64,000 nt of DNA, taken from Paenibacillus sp. LHD-117 (GTDB lineage Bacteria > Bacillota > Bacilli > Paenibacillales > Paenibacillaceae). The stretch lies in assembly GCF_030929555.1 (NCBI RefSeq), contig NZ_JAVFVT010000018.1:1-64000 (forward strand), written 5' to 3'. Below the pieces are notes generated by a model. It searched no databases. It saw nothing but the letters and a program-made list of their open reading frames with translations, and was not told where the DNA came from. The first letter of the stretch is position 1, and each line of letters starts with the position of its first letter. The position numbers and the translations under genes are program-made. Shown here piece by piece: positions 1 through 7,604 of the stretch.

Positions 1-214
1 TCTTTCCCGAATCGGCCATGCGACCAATCCGCGTATCCGGTATTAGCATTCGTTTCCGAATGTTATCCCAGTCTTATAGGCAGGTTACCTACGTGTTACT
101 CACCCGTCCGCCGCTAACCATCAGGAGTGCAAGCACTCCATCAGATCCGCTCGACTTGCATGTATTAGGCACGCCGCCAGCGTTCGTCCTGAGCCAGGAT
201 CAAACTCTCCATAA
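1..214 (-). rRNA. rrs: 16S ribosomal RNA, 5' end (partial)
   Basis: Read on the minus strand, 208-189 is the universal 16S 5' primer site (AGAGTTTGATCCTGGCTCAG), and the sequence running to base 1 is the conserved 5' domain of 16S rRNA. The mature 5' end is placed near 214 by analogy with Bacillus, where TTTATNGGAGAGTTTGATC marks it. Only about 210 nt of roughly 1,550 are in the window; the rest of the rrn operon continues to the left. Confidence 0.97.
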
Positions 215-520
215 AGGTGTTTGACTTGCTCATTACTTAACTAGCTAGAAGTTTTCGTACTTGGCCGAGCCAATGCGAAAATCTTCAAATTTGACATATC
301 GCTCAATGTTCAGTTTTCAAGGAACAAACTCTATTATTTCTTGTGCCGTTTTTAGCGGCGAGAAGTATCATAACACATTCTATTTTAGAAAAGCAACAAC
401 TAATTTCAAAAAACTTTTTTTACTTTTCCAAATCGATGGTGTTCATTCTTTACTTATCGCGCATCATTTGCGGCGGACTCATATCATAGCACATACCTTT
501 TTTCAGAGTCAACCTCTATT
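215..520 (-). promoter_or_regulatory. rRNA leader with two tandem promoters and a boxA-like site
   Basis: Two sigma-A promoters face the 16S gene. P1 has TTGACT at 512-507 and TATGAT at 488-483 with an 18-nt spacer. P2 has TTGCTT at 396-391 and TATGAT at 372-367, also with 18 nt. The leader segment 327-308, TTGTTCCTTGAAAACTGAAC, matches the conserved antitermination and processing leader found before Bacillus-type 16S genes. No gene was seen in 215-640. Confidence 0.8.
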
Positions 521-631
521 TTCATCTTCATAGAGAGATCATTCTTCTCCTTGTTGGACATTTCCAGCGAAATAAGCTCATTGGTGACGTGGCAAGATGT
601 CAAAACGTACTGGAAAAGCTTGAACGTTTCA

Positions 632-640
632 TGCTATAGT
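632..640 (+). promoter_or_regulatory. Extended -10 promoter of the Dabb gene
   Basis: TGCTATAGT is an extended -10 element 42 nt before the ATG at 682. No good -35 lies 17 nt upstream. TTGAAC at 620-625 is the nearest -35-like hexamer but is too close for this -10. Confidence 0.4.
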
Positions 641-681
641 GCTGATAGTTATAGATGTTGAGGAAAAAGGGGGATCTTTAC

Positions 682-975
682 ATGATCGATCGCATGATTC
701 TCGTGAAATTCGGCGAGCAAACGACCCATGCACAGCTGCAGGAAATCGTGGAGCAATTTAAGGCGCTGAAGCAGCACTTGTCTGGTGTCGTTGAAGTGAA
801 CGCAGGAATTAATTTCTCGGACAACAACAAGGGCTACCAGCTCGTGCTTCGCGTCAGATTCGAAGACAGTGCCGCGTTAGAGGCATACGGCCCGAATCCG
901 CATCACCAAGCGGTAGCAGCGCTAATCCGCGAATATGGCCGGGAAGATAGCATCGCGGCCAATATCGAAGTGTAA
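682..975 (+). CDS. Dabb (stress-responsive A/B barrel) family protein
   Basis: The gene encodes 97 residues that form a single Dabb ferredoxin-like barrel. The strand IDRMILVKFGE opens the domain, and the family pattern of hydrophobic strands around an F(K)AL helix and a closing histidine (NPHHQAV) follows. Dabb proteins are small dimers found in bacteria and plants, and most have no proven reaction. The ATG at 682 is preferred over the in-frame ATG at 655, because AAAGGGGGAT (666-675) sits about 6 nt before it. The gene stands alone, divergent from the rRNA operon and followed by its own terminator. The family call is firm, but no substrate can be inferred. Confidence 0.85.
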   Translation: MIDRMILVKFGEQTTHAQLQEIVEQFKALKQHLSGVVEVNAGINFSDNNKGYQLVLRVRFEDSAALEAYGPNPHHQAVAALIREYGREDSIAANIEV

Positions 976-980
976 AAATA

Positions 981-1017
981 ACAGCGATGCGCTTTTCGAG
1001 GCAATCGCTGTTTTTTT
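981..1017 (+). terminator. Intrinsic terminator after the Dabb gene
   Basis: The arms ACAGCGAT (981-988) and ATCGCTGT (1004-1011) form an 8-bp stem followed by seven T. It begins 5 nt after the stop codon. Confidence 0.85.
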
Positions 1018-1078
1018 GATTGCAGGTTGGAAATCAACTTGTATAGCGTATCGTTCTCTTCCAGCCTAATTGTATTTC

Positions 1079-2011
1079 TTATCTAATGGAACCATGTGCC
1101 AGCATGGCATGGACCCCACGAACTCCATTTACCATTTGCGTAATACGCAAATCAACAACCAGGCTCGCAAGAGCTAACGCTTCTTTACGATCAAATCCAT
1201 ATAATTCATTCATTAAATTCAACATTCCATCTAACGCAATAATCGACGCCTCATCTAAATCTTCGTGGAAACCCATAGTGATCCATGAAGTCGGCGTTTT
1301 TGCTCGAGGCATACTAATATTTATATTTTCATGCACTCTAAATTCGAGGTTTACGGCATCCATCGGACACTCTAATGCGGGACAACCAACCTCACCATCC
1401 CCTTGTACGGCATGACCATCACCTACTGAAAATAAGCCTCCTGATACCGGAATTGGCAAAAATAACGTGCTCCCCGCAATCAATTCTTTGCAGTCGATGT
1501 TTCCGCCACAATAACGTGGAGGAAACGTGGAATGTATACCAGGTTCATCAGGAGGCATGCCCATTACTCCCATAAAAGGACGTAGGGTAACCTTATGCCC
1601 TTTATCGCTTGTGCCAAGCATCAAGTTACTGTTTAGATTCCAATTAAGATGGTATTCTTCTCCATCGGCGACTCCTAAACTTTTATTTATCGGATGAGGG
1701 AATCCTCCAGCACTATTCCATCCCCACGAGCCTGGACGTATTTCGTTAATTTTAATTTCGAGCGTCATCCCTGGTTTCGCGCCGCGTATGAAAACGGGTC
1801 CACACAAGGCATGCCCCCCGTCTCGCGGGCTTTCCCTAGGCTCAAATCTCTTCCGTCCACCAGAAGGTGAAAATGGTTCCAGTCCCCAACCAGCATCTAG
1901 GGTACTAAAACAAACCGAATCTCCAGAATTAATCGTTATTACTGGTTCCAAATCCCTTGAAAATGAGCCATGAAGTGTTGATCTCTCAGGATGAATCGAA
2001 TAGTTTGTCAT
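1079..2011 (-). CDS. Acetamidase/formamidase family protein
   Basis: The 310-residue protein matches the FmdA/AmdA family in length and pattern. These enzymes hydrolyse short amides such as formamide or acetamide to ammonia and the acid in the cytoplasm. The family features visible are the N-terminal beta segments with an LEPVITINSGD-like strand, a glycine-rich FSPSGG region, the GDGHAVQGDGEVGCPALE segment near residue 195-215 that carries the conserved GDxHxxxGDGE metal/active-site motif, and the C-terminal DLRITQMVNG helix. GGAGGG stands 5 nt before the ATG. The gene is monocistronic, with the nearest neighbours more than 200 nt away on either side. Its AT content is higher than that of the housekeeping block. 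The family is certain, but the exact amide is not known. Confidence 0.9.
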   Translation of the reverse strand: MTNYSIHPERSTLHGSFSRDLEPVITINSGDSVCFSTLDAGWGLEPFSPSGGRKRFEPRESPRDGGHALCGPVFIRGAKPGMTLEIKINEIRPGSWGWNSAGGFPHPINKSLGVADGEEYHLNWNLNSNLMLGTSDKGHKVTLRPFMGVMGMPPDEPGIHSTFPPRYCGGNIDCKELIAGSTLFLPIPVSGGLFSVGDGHAVQGDGEVGCPALECPMDAVNLEFRVHENINISMPRAKTPTSWITMGFHEDLDEASIIALDGMLNLMNELYGFDRKEALALASLVVDLRITQMVNGVRGVHAMLAHGSIR

Positions 2012-2197
2012 CGTATCCCTCCAGAAATGTAATCACTTACACGACTATTATAATTGAATTAATTGGTTGAAGATTTGACTATATATGTCACTTTAATAAC
2101 AATTTGATACGTTGAGGAATCAATGTTCTCCCTGCTCTTCGAAGAAACGTTCCCGGAAGGAATGGGTCCGACAAAATTGTCTTTTTCATAAAAGAAT

Positions 2198-2235
2198 AAG
2201 AGGGTTGCCAACTTATTTATTCTGACAGCCCTCTT
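2198..2235 (-). terminator. Intrinsic terminator after the DinB gene
   Basis: On the minus strand, AAGAGGG (2235-2229) pairs with CCCTCTT (2204-2198) and is followed by ATTCTTTT. It lies just past the stop at 2240. Confidence 0.6.
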
Positions 2236-2239
2236 GCGC

Positions 2240-2710
2240 TTAAAATAATCCCCGGCGAATGAGATTAGCCGTTACGGGGGTTTTGCCCACTTCCCTCGAC
2301 CATACGGACAATTGGCCGATATGATGGATTTCATGGGCGATTACATGTCGCATGATTTCACCATGCTTGAAGGTAACAGGATCCCCCTGCGGGGTTACTT
2401 CCGATAACTCCTTTAATTCCATTTCATTGGTCCACGACAGAACGAAAGGTCGAACCTCTTCGTGAAACCTGGCGGACAAATCCACTACTTTTTGCAAGCT
2501 AGCATAGGACTCGAACGGCTCAGTGAATTCCGGTTTCCCTTGCAAGCCGGCTATCCAACTGAATTCCACATCCGCAATATGAAACAACGTATGCAGAATG
2601 CCTCCGATGCCGCCAGTTCGTTTCTTGAGCAGTTCTTCTTCGGAAACGTCTTGGCACCAAGCGAACCAGTCCTGCCTCACTTGCCAGTTATACTCGAATA
2701 ACTTCTGCAC
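2240..2710 (-). CDS. DinB family protein
   Basis: The protein has 156 residues and forms a four-helix DinB bundle. DinB-fold proteins bind a divalent metal through three histidines. Here these are likely in HTLFHIADVE (about residues 39-48) and HVIAHEIHHIGQL (about residues 122-134). Many act as thiol S-transferases or have unknown roles. The start is GTG at 2710, with AAGGAGG 9 nt upstream. It lies 14 nt after the nucleotidyltransferase, so the two are probably co-transcribed, and a terminator follows. It is not closely similar to the DinB protein at 3797-4294. The family assignment is strong and the substrate is unknown. Confidence 0.85.
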   Translation of the reverse strand: MQKLFEYNWQVRQDWFAWCQDVSEEELLKKRTGGIGGILHTLFHIADVEFSWIAGLQGKPEFTEPFESYASLQKVVDLSARFHEEVRPFVLSWTNEMELKELSEVTPQGDPVTFKHGEIMRHVIAHEIHHIGQLSVWSREVGKTPVTANLIRRGLF

Positions 2711-2724
2711 TTGTATTGGCCTCC

Positions 2725-3576
2725 TTACGTTTTGTCAGATTGCCGCTCCACTATCTCTTCCGTTTCTCGTATCAGGTCCCGCAAAACGTTAAGAGCATTC
2801 TCCATACCGGCCTCTTCTTCCCCGACCAAGGCCAAGATGCGATTGATTCTGTCGGCATATTGGCTAGGAACCATTCTGAAGGCATCGGCGATGGCCGTGG
2901 CTCCTTTTTCGTTCATGCAATACGTCTCGTTCAGCGCGAACAACACTTGATTCAAGCAGGCGATAGCCCGAAAACTACATCCGGCAATGTAAGATAAATC
3001 TTTTTTGTAAATTCCTTTTTTGCCAATCTCCATAGAGAAGTTCGCTTCCCATAAAAATTGTTGAACGATCGAATTCTGCATGGCTCTGGGGTACGGCGCC
3101 GTTCTGGATTTTAATTCTCCGACAAGGCCTGACGGATCCCATAACACCTTGCACAACGCTATCTCCGCTACATAAATGGAGTTGATAAATCCATGCGGAT
3201 GCCCGGGTTGATAATCGATGGTGATTTTACCGCTCAAGCTTTGGTCCATTACGTTCGAAACCTTGTGAAGATCGCGATAGATAAAATCGACCGGTGTCTG
3301 ATTCACTTTGAGCCAACCGCCTCCGTTAATCCAAGGTCCCCAACCGCCGATTTCCGTGACGAGGTCGTCACGAAGATCGTCATCCAGGGAGGAGGCTATT
3401 CGGCGAAGCCCGGTGATGTCCAACCCGTAGTCGGCGCTATAATAAATGCCAATATCAATATCGGAGCCAGCATGCTCCGTCCCCTTAGCTCTTGAACCGC
3501 CAAGAACTAAAGCTTGCACGCCGTCGATTTGTTTCAGATGTTCCACAATCCTTGCGATAATAGCTTGCGCATTCAT
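2725..3576 (-). CDS. Nucleotidyltransferase-domain protein
   Basis: The protein has 283 residues. The N-terminal polymerase-beta-like nucleotidyltransferase motif GGSRAKGTEHAGSDIDIGIYY (about residues 26-46) has the GSxxxG-DxD signature, with two metal-binding aspartates. A helical C-terminal region follows, as in streptomycin or kanamycin adenylyltransferase relatives and in MNT-like proteins. It may nucleotidylate a small molecule or a protein. The ATG at 3576 is chosen because GGAG lies 8 nt upstream; a GTG nine bases further out has no spaced ribosome site. It is followed by a DinB gene and preceded by a decayed DinB gene. There is no adjacent HEPN partner, so a toxin-antitoxin role is not supported by context. 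Confidence 0.75.
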   Translation of the reverse strand: MNAQAIIARIVEHLKQIDGVQALVLGGSRAKGTEHAGSDIDIGIYYSADYGLDITGLRRIASSLDDDLRDDLVTEIGGWGPWINGGGWLKVNQTPVDFIYRDLHKVSNVMDQSLSGKITIDYQPGHPHGFINSIYVAEIALCKVLWDPSGLVGELKSRTAPYPRAMQNSIVQQFLWEANFSMEIGKKGIYKKDLSYIAGCSFRAIACLNQVLFALNETYCMNEKGATAIADAFRMVPSQYADRINRILALVGEEEAGMENALNVLRDLIRETEEIVERQSDKT

Positions 3577-3584
3577 GCCGCTCA

Positions 3585-3779
3585 CTCCGTTATCAGTAGA
3601 TTCCCTACAAGGTGGTAGTAGCGTTCACTATCCAGCACATGACGGATCATCTCTTTTATGCTCATGGCATCTGAATCCGGCTTCCAGTCCAATTATTCAC
3701 CCGGAATGCTATCCCATATCTTTATGCTTCAGCGCCGAACCTCTTCCAAGTTCCCTACAATAGCTTCAATTGCGTTCAT
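3585..3779 (-). pseudogene. DinB-family gene remnant (two in-frame stops, no 3' end)
   Basis: From the ATG at 3779 the minus strand reads MNAIEAIVGNLEEVRR, then TGA (3731-3729), SIKIWDSIPGE, then TAA (3695-3693), then LDWKPDSDAMSIKEMIRHVL and DSERYYHLVGN. All three pieces stay in one frame and together match the start of a DinB domain, including helix 1, the 'PxxxLDWKP' turn and the first metal-ligand helix with H. The reading runs into the start of the nucleotidyltransferase, and the remaining ~90 residues of a DinB protein are missing. It is therefore a truncated, stop-ridden pseudogene. Confidence 0.7.
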
Positions 3780-3796
3780 GCCAACATCCTTTCGAT

Positions 3797-4294
3797 TCAT
3801 ATTCTGTTATGTTCGTTATACCACTTTCTGAGCTGATTAATATGAGCCTGATGATAGCGGCTATGGTCTGCCATATGCCATAGGCCCCAGCGTATCGTTG
3901 CTTGCTTTTCATTTTCATGTCCAAAAGTGACAACGATGTCAAGGTCGGCGTCTGTTAATTGCGTACATGTCTCTTTCAGTATTTTAATTACACCATCGTA
4001 TTCAGACATAAGAGTGTTCAAAGACTTTCCTTTGACCATCGGAAGCCTATTATTTGCATCGATCATGGGGCCATATAGCTCTTTTAAAGAAAGAGGCAGC
4101 GGTTGTCCTTTCATTCTATAAACCCAATTAAGATCAACATACAGGATATGTTTTAGTAGCTGAGCGGTACTATTAAAGTTGTTTGTTGGACCCTTGTAAT
4201 CTATTTCTTCTTGCGACATGCCTTCAGTGATTAATTTTAATCTTTGGCTATTCTCTACCACCGCTGAATATAAAATCCCCACAATAGGCGACAT
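3797..4294 (-). CDS. DinB family protein
   Basis: From the ATG at 4294 the protein has 165 residues. The DinB hallmarks are the opening helix ending in ENSQRL, LLKHIL near residue 50 and WHMADHSRYHQAHINQL near the C-terminus, which supply the three metal histidines. Related proteins are annotated only as DinB family proteins of unknown substrate. The frame stays open to a TTG at 4408, giving 38 more residues, but the AGGAGG upstream of that TTG is 14 nt away. I prefer the ATG at 4294, with AAGGCG about 8 nt upstream, because family members start there. The start is uncertain; the family is firm. Confidence 0.8.
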   Translation of the reverse strand: MSPIVGILYSAVVENSQRLKLITEGMSQEEIDYKGPTNNFNSTAQLLKHILYVDLNWVYRMKGQPLPLSLKELYGPMIDANNRLPMVKGKSLNTLMSEYDGVIKILKETCTQLTDADLDIVVTFGHENEKQATIRWGLWHMADHSRYHQAHINQLRKWYNEHNRI

Positions 4295-4457
4295 ATTGGC
4301 TTCGCCTTGTAAATCGTAAAGCATCCGAGCTATTCCTCCCGCAATATAAGACGTCGCTGACACAAACTTCTCGAAGAACTCCCGATTGCATTTGTACATG
4401 GCTGTCAATTCTTTGGCGTCCGCCTCCTCAGGGAACCGGACGTAAGATTTGAGCGTA

Positions 4458-4847
4458 TTAGTCGGTTTTGTTCCCCGAACCGATACCGATTACATACCCA
4501 TCCAGATCTTTTACCGAAAATTCTTTCCAAGTCCCCCAATCGTGCTCGGTTACCAACGGTTCGGAAACAATGATTGCCCCATTGGATTTTAATTCCTCAT
4601 ATAAAAGATCAAGCTCCTGGTGTGTCCGTACATAAGCATATGTATTCCAAGTGCCTTTGTTAGGCCTAACATCCTCAATGGCTGCCGCTTGAATTAATTT
4701 AAATCCTAACCCAAAATCATCTCGAATGGCCCAGTAATCATTCACTTCACATCCCAATGCTTTTTCGTAATAAGTTCGGGACTGTTCTAAATTTGAAACC
4801 AATAAGACTGTAAGTGAATTCTCGATCCTCGCCTTCGTCATATCCAT
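4458..4847 (-). CDS. VOC family protein (glyoxalase/bleomycin-resistance fold)
   Basis: The protein has 129 residues with the two beta-alpha-beta-beta-beta halves of the vicinal-oxygen-chelate fold. The first half starts at NSLTVLLVSNLEQSRTYYEKALG (about residues 10-32), the classic VOC opening, and the second ends at FSVKDLDGYVIGIG. VOC proteins include lyases, dioxygenases and antibiotic-binding proteins, and the residues here do not fix which. AAGGAG lies 11 nt before the ATG at 4847; a second ATG at 4841 is possible. The gene lies upstream of the DinB gene on the same strand, about 50-160 nt away depending on that gene's start. Confidence 0.85.
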   Translation of the reverse strand: MDMTKARIENSLTVLLVSNLEQSRTYYEKALGCEVNDYWAIRDDFGLGFKLIQAAAIEDVRPNKGTWNTYAYVRTHQELDLLYEELKSNGAIIVSEPLVTEHDWGTWKEFSVKDLDGYVIGIGSGNKTD

Positions 4848-4999
4848 CTTATCGATCGCTCCTTACGCTTCATGGTAATTCCATCCACAAAGATAATAGC
4901 GAATGTATGTTCGTTTGTAAAGCAGTTTTTTAGGACTCTCCAGCTGGGTGACCAACCATTTGCGAGCAGAGGGCAGCCGGAACTGGATTGCCGCCTATT

Positions 5000-5572
5000 T
5001 CAAATTTCCGTTTGATAAATCTCAAATTGTATAGGTTTATTTTTCAAAGCTGCTTTAAACGATTCTTGATTTTCTATTTCAGCAAAATATTCCTCTAATT
5101 CGCCGCCTTCGTCAAAAAAGAACCATAACGCATCACTTTCAAGTTCACTTATCTCATCTGTTGGTTCAAAGACGAAATGGCTTACAAGTTGTTCCATATG
5201 CGAGTACTCGCCATTGTCCTCATAAACGGAGAATTGACGAACAAAATTAACAAAAAACCGTTCTTTACCAAGTTTGAAGCCAGTCATGTCCGTAAATCCA
5301 CATTCATACAGTAAACCCGATTCAACATTACGCCCATCATCGCCAACCTCTTCTTTAGAAAAAGTTTTAAACACATCCCAAAACTTTGCTATATCACTAG
5401 AACCCGCACCAAGCTCGACTTCAAGTGATTTTTTAAAATAACTTTCTACATCTCGTAATCGAATCACTTTTTCAACTCCTGTTTTCAATCTTTTACTATC
5501 ATCTTTCTCGTTTGTGCAACCTAGCGTAACAATCATAAGTACAAGGAGTAAAACAATCATTCGAAAATTCAC
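5000..5572 (-). CDS. Hypothetical lipoprotein
   Basis: The 190-residue protein begins with a short hydrophobic signal and the lipobox VTLGC (Cys19), so it is probably a membrane-anchored lipoprotein after signal peptidase II cleavage. The mature part is acidic, with many Glu/Asp and aromatic residues (for example FFDEGGELEEYF), and no family is recognised. The start is GTG at 5572, with AAGGGGA 7 nt upstream. Its base composition is AT-richer than the ABC operon next to it, which suggests different ancestry. It is flanked by a 150-nt gap and by the terminator of the ABC operon. Function unknown. Confidence 0.7.
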   Translation of the reverse strand: MNFRMIVLLLVLMIVTLGCTNEKDDSKRLKTGVEKVIRLRDVESYFKKSLEVELGAGSSDIAKFWDVFKTFSKEEVGDDGRNVESGLLYECGFTDMTGFKLGKERFFVNFVRQFSVYEDNGEYSHMEQLVSHFVFEPTDEISELESDALWFFFDEGGELEEYFAEIENQESFKAALKNKPIQFEIYQTEI

Positions 5573-5702
5573 TTCTCAATCCCCTTTTTCTTAATTAATT
5601 CATTTAAAGTTCGAATCGAAGAACGGTAAAAATAGCCAAAAGTAGCATTCCCAAAAATCCCAATATTAATAATTACAACTTTCCTGCCGCTGATCGAAAA
5701 AT

Positions 5703-5732
5703 AAAAAAGCACGCTGGCTGACAGCGCGCTTT
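5703..5732 (-). terminator. Intrinsic terminator of the hydrolase/ABC operon
   Basis: On the minus strand, AAAGCGCGCTG pairs with CAGCGTGCTTT across the loop TCAGC, followed by TTTAT. It sits about 50 nt past the ATPase stop at 5785. Confidence 0.75.
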
Positions 5733-5784
5733 AGAACGTAAATAAGCAGATGATCGGATTGCTCGTTCATAGCTGGAAGGTTTC

Positions 5785-6783
5785 TCAACTCGTCGTCGCA
5801 ATCTCAGCCTTTGCCCCTTCGGTATACAACTCCTTCATAATCGCCTCGATCGGCAGCGGCTCGATCGACATATCGATAATGCTGTACTTCTCGTTGAAAT
5901 CGCTAATAAAATGCTTCAAAGGAAGCAGCGCCATATCGACCTCGACGGCAATTTCCAGCGGACCGATCCGCTCGGTCACCGCAAGCCCCGGCAACCGAAG
6001 GTCCGGGACGGCCGTTTCCGTCGTCAGGCGAACGGATTTCTTGTCCCCAAGCCGATTTCTTAAGCCGCTCAACGAATCATCTACGACGATCTCGCCATGG
6101 TTAATCACGATAACGCGCTCTGCCAGCAATTCTACATCGCCTAGATCATGCGTCGTCAGAATAAACGTTACGCCCTGGCGATTCATGCCGCGAATAAACG
6201 AACGGATGTTCTCCTTGGCAATCATGTCGAGGCCGATCGTCGGCTCGTCGAGGAACACAAGCTCGGGCCGGTGCAGCATCGCCATAATAAACTCGCATTT
6301 CATCCGTTCGCCGAGCGACAGCTGCCGTGTCGGCTTGCGGATAATGTCACCCGCCTCGAGCAGCGTGACCAGCTCATCCAGCGTCGATTCGTATTCGCGG
6401 TCTCCGACGCCATAAATCGCTTTATTCATATAGAAGGCGTCAGCCGGCGGAATGTCCCACATCAGCTGCGACTTCTGGCCGAATACGGCGCCGATCCTTC
6501 CGACATACTGCCTGCGCTGCTTCGACGGATTCATCCCGAGCGCCCGGACTTCCCCTGAAGTCGGATGCAGGACGCCGGTCAACATTTTGAGCGTCGTCGA
6601 TTTCCCGGCGCCGTTCGGACCCAGGAAAGCAAGCATCTCTCCCTGCTTTACGGTAAACGACAGATCATTCACCGCTATCACTTCCTTCATCGGACGCCGG
6701 ATCAAATTTTTCGCGACCTCGCGCAGCGTATGTCCCCGTTCATGGGTCATATAGGTTTTGGTCAAGTGCTTCACTTCAATCAT
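5785..6783 (-). CDS. ABC transporter ATP-binding protein (ABC-2 exporter)
   Basis: The protein has 332 residues and is a complete ATPase: Walker A GPNGAGKST (55-63), a Q-loop region FGQKSQLMWD (101-110), an LSLGER signature (155-160), Walker B LVFLDE (175-180) and an H-loop TTHD (His212). The C-terminal ~110 residues resemble the regulatory tail of drug/viologen-type exporter ATPases. It should energise export by the two ABC-2 permeases encoded just upstream. The ATG at 6783 has GGAG 8 nt upstream. The frame stays open further 5', but that would overlap the permease end. It is the last gene of the operon, followed by a terminator. The cargo is unknown. Confidence 0.9.
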   Translation of the reverse strand: MIEVKHLTKTYMTHERGHTLREVAKNLIRRPMKEVIAVNDLSFTVKQGEMLAFLGPNGAGKSTTLKMLTGVLHPTSGEVRALGMNPSKQRRQYVGRIGAVFGQKSQLMWDIPPADAFYMNKAIYGVGDREYESTLDELVTLLEAGDIIRKPTRQLSLGERMKCEFIMAMLHRPELVFLDEPTIGLDMIAKENIRSFIRGMNRQGVTFILTTHDLGDVELLAERVIVINHGEIVVDDSLSGLRNRLGDKKSVRLTTETAVPDLRLPGLAVTERIGPLEIAVEVDMALLPLKHFISDFNEKYSIIDMSIEPLPIEAIMKELYTEGAKAEIATTS

Positions 6784-6821
6784 CGTCTGTTCTCCGCCCC
6801 CCATTCCTTTCTCTCCGTCTG

Positions 6822-7604
6822 TCAGCCCCCCGCGCTCGTGTAGCCCTTCAGCATCCGATGCCAGAACCATATGCCTAGCGCGAGGAAAGCGCAAGCCGGC
6901 GCAAGCGCCCACAGCGCTCCCCACCCGCTGCGCCCGAGCAGCGCCGTTGCCGGCACAAATGCGATCAGGCCGATCGGCAGCACGTACGTCAATAGATTCT
7001 GGAGCGACTTGGAGAAGATCGTGCCCGGATACATTCCGAACTGCGTCACCGCGTCGAAAATGTCAAACACGCGGCTGCTTCCAACCCAGCGGAAGAGCAT
7101 CCCCGACAGAAACACCGATACGGCGCATAAAATAGCGATCGACGCGCCGAACAGGAGACCGAATTGCAGCCAGGCTTGCCCCGATGCCGCAGGCAGCCCG
7201 CTGAGCGCGAAGCCGAACAGGACGGAGCCGCTGATCAATCGCCCGAAGTCGTCAAAGTCGAAGCCGGTTAGCATCGCCATGAACATGACGGGGCGCGGAC
7301 GAAGCAGCAGCAGATCGAACGTGCCCTCGCGCACTTGGGACAGCGTCGTCCCTACCATCCCGAAGAAGAACGGGAACGCGATCCCTTTCGCAAGCGTGAA
7401 CACCGATTGGACCAGCAGCGCCTCGTGCAAGGTCCAGCCCGGGAACGATGCTCCGGCGTTATAAATCAGCAGCGTCACGAACGGAATGACCAGATCCCCG
7501 ATCATGAGCAGCAGCACGCTTAAAGCGAAGTGGCCCCGATACGCCATTTGCTCCGCCGCTTTGGCGCGAACGACTGCGGCTAGGCATTGCATGATCCCGC
7601 TCAT
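6822..7604 (-). CDS. ABC-2 family permease
   Basis: The 260-residue protein has about six hydrophobic segments (for example 27-47, 60-80, 110-135, 145-170, 185-210 and 228-248 in rough positions). It belongs to the ABC-2 membrane proteins that pair with the ATPase family seen downstream. The cytoplasmic loop VREGTFDLLLLRPRP is typical of this subgroup, which is often annotated as DUF990/ABC-2 family. It overlaps the preceding permease by 4 nt, indicating translational coupling, and lies 38 nt before the ATPase. It probably forms a heterodimeric exporter channel with its neighbour. The substrate cannot be read from the sequence. Confidence 0.85.
   Translation of the reverse strand: MSGIMQCLAAVVRAKAAEQMAYRGHFALSVLLLMIGDLVIPFVTLLIYNAGASFPGWTLHEALLVQSVFTLAKGIAFPFFFGMVGTTLSQVREGTFDLLLLRPRPVMFMAMLTGFDFDDFGRLISGSVLFGFALSGLPAASGQAWLQFGLLFGASIAILCAVSVFLSGMLFRWVGSSRVFDIFDAVTQFGMYPGTIFSKSLQNLLTYVLPIGLIAFVPATALLGRSGWGALWALAPACAFLALGIWFWHRMLKGYTSAGG

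Noticed and set aside
2725-3576. A MNT-HEPN toxin-antitoxin pair
   Set aside because: The nucleotidyltransferase is twice the size of a typical MNT antitoxin and has no HEPN neighbour.
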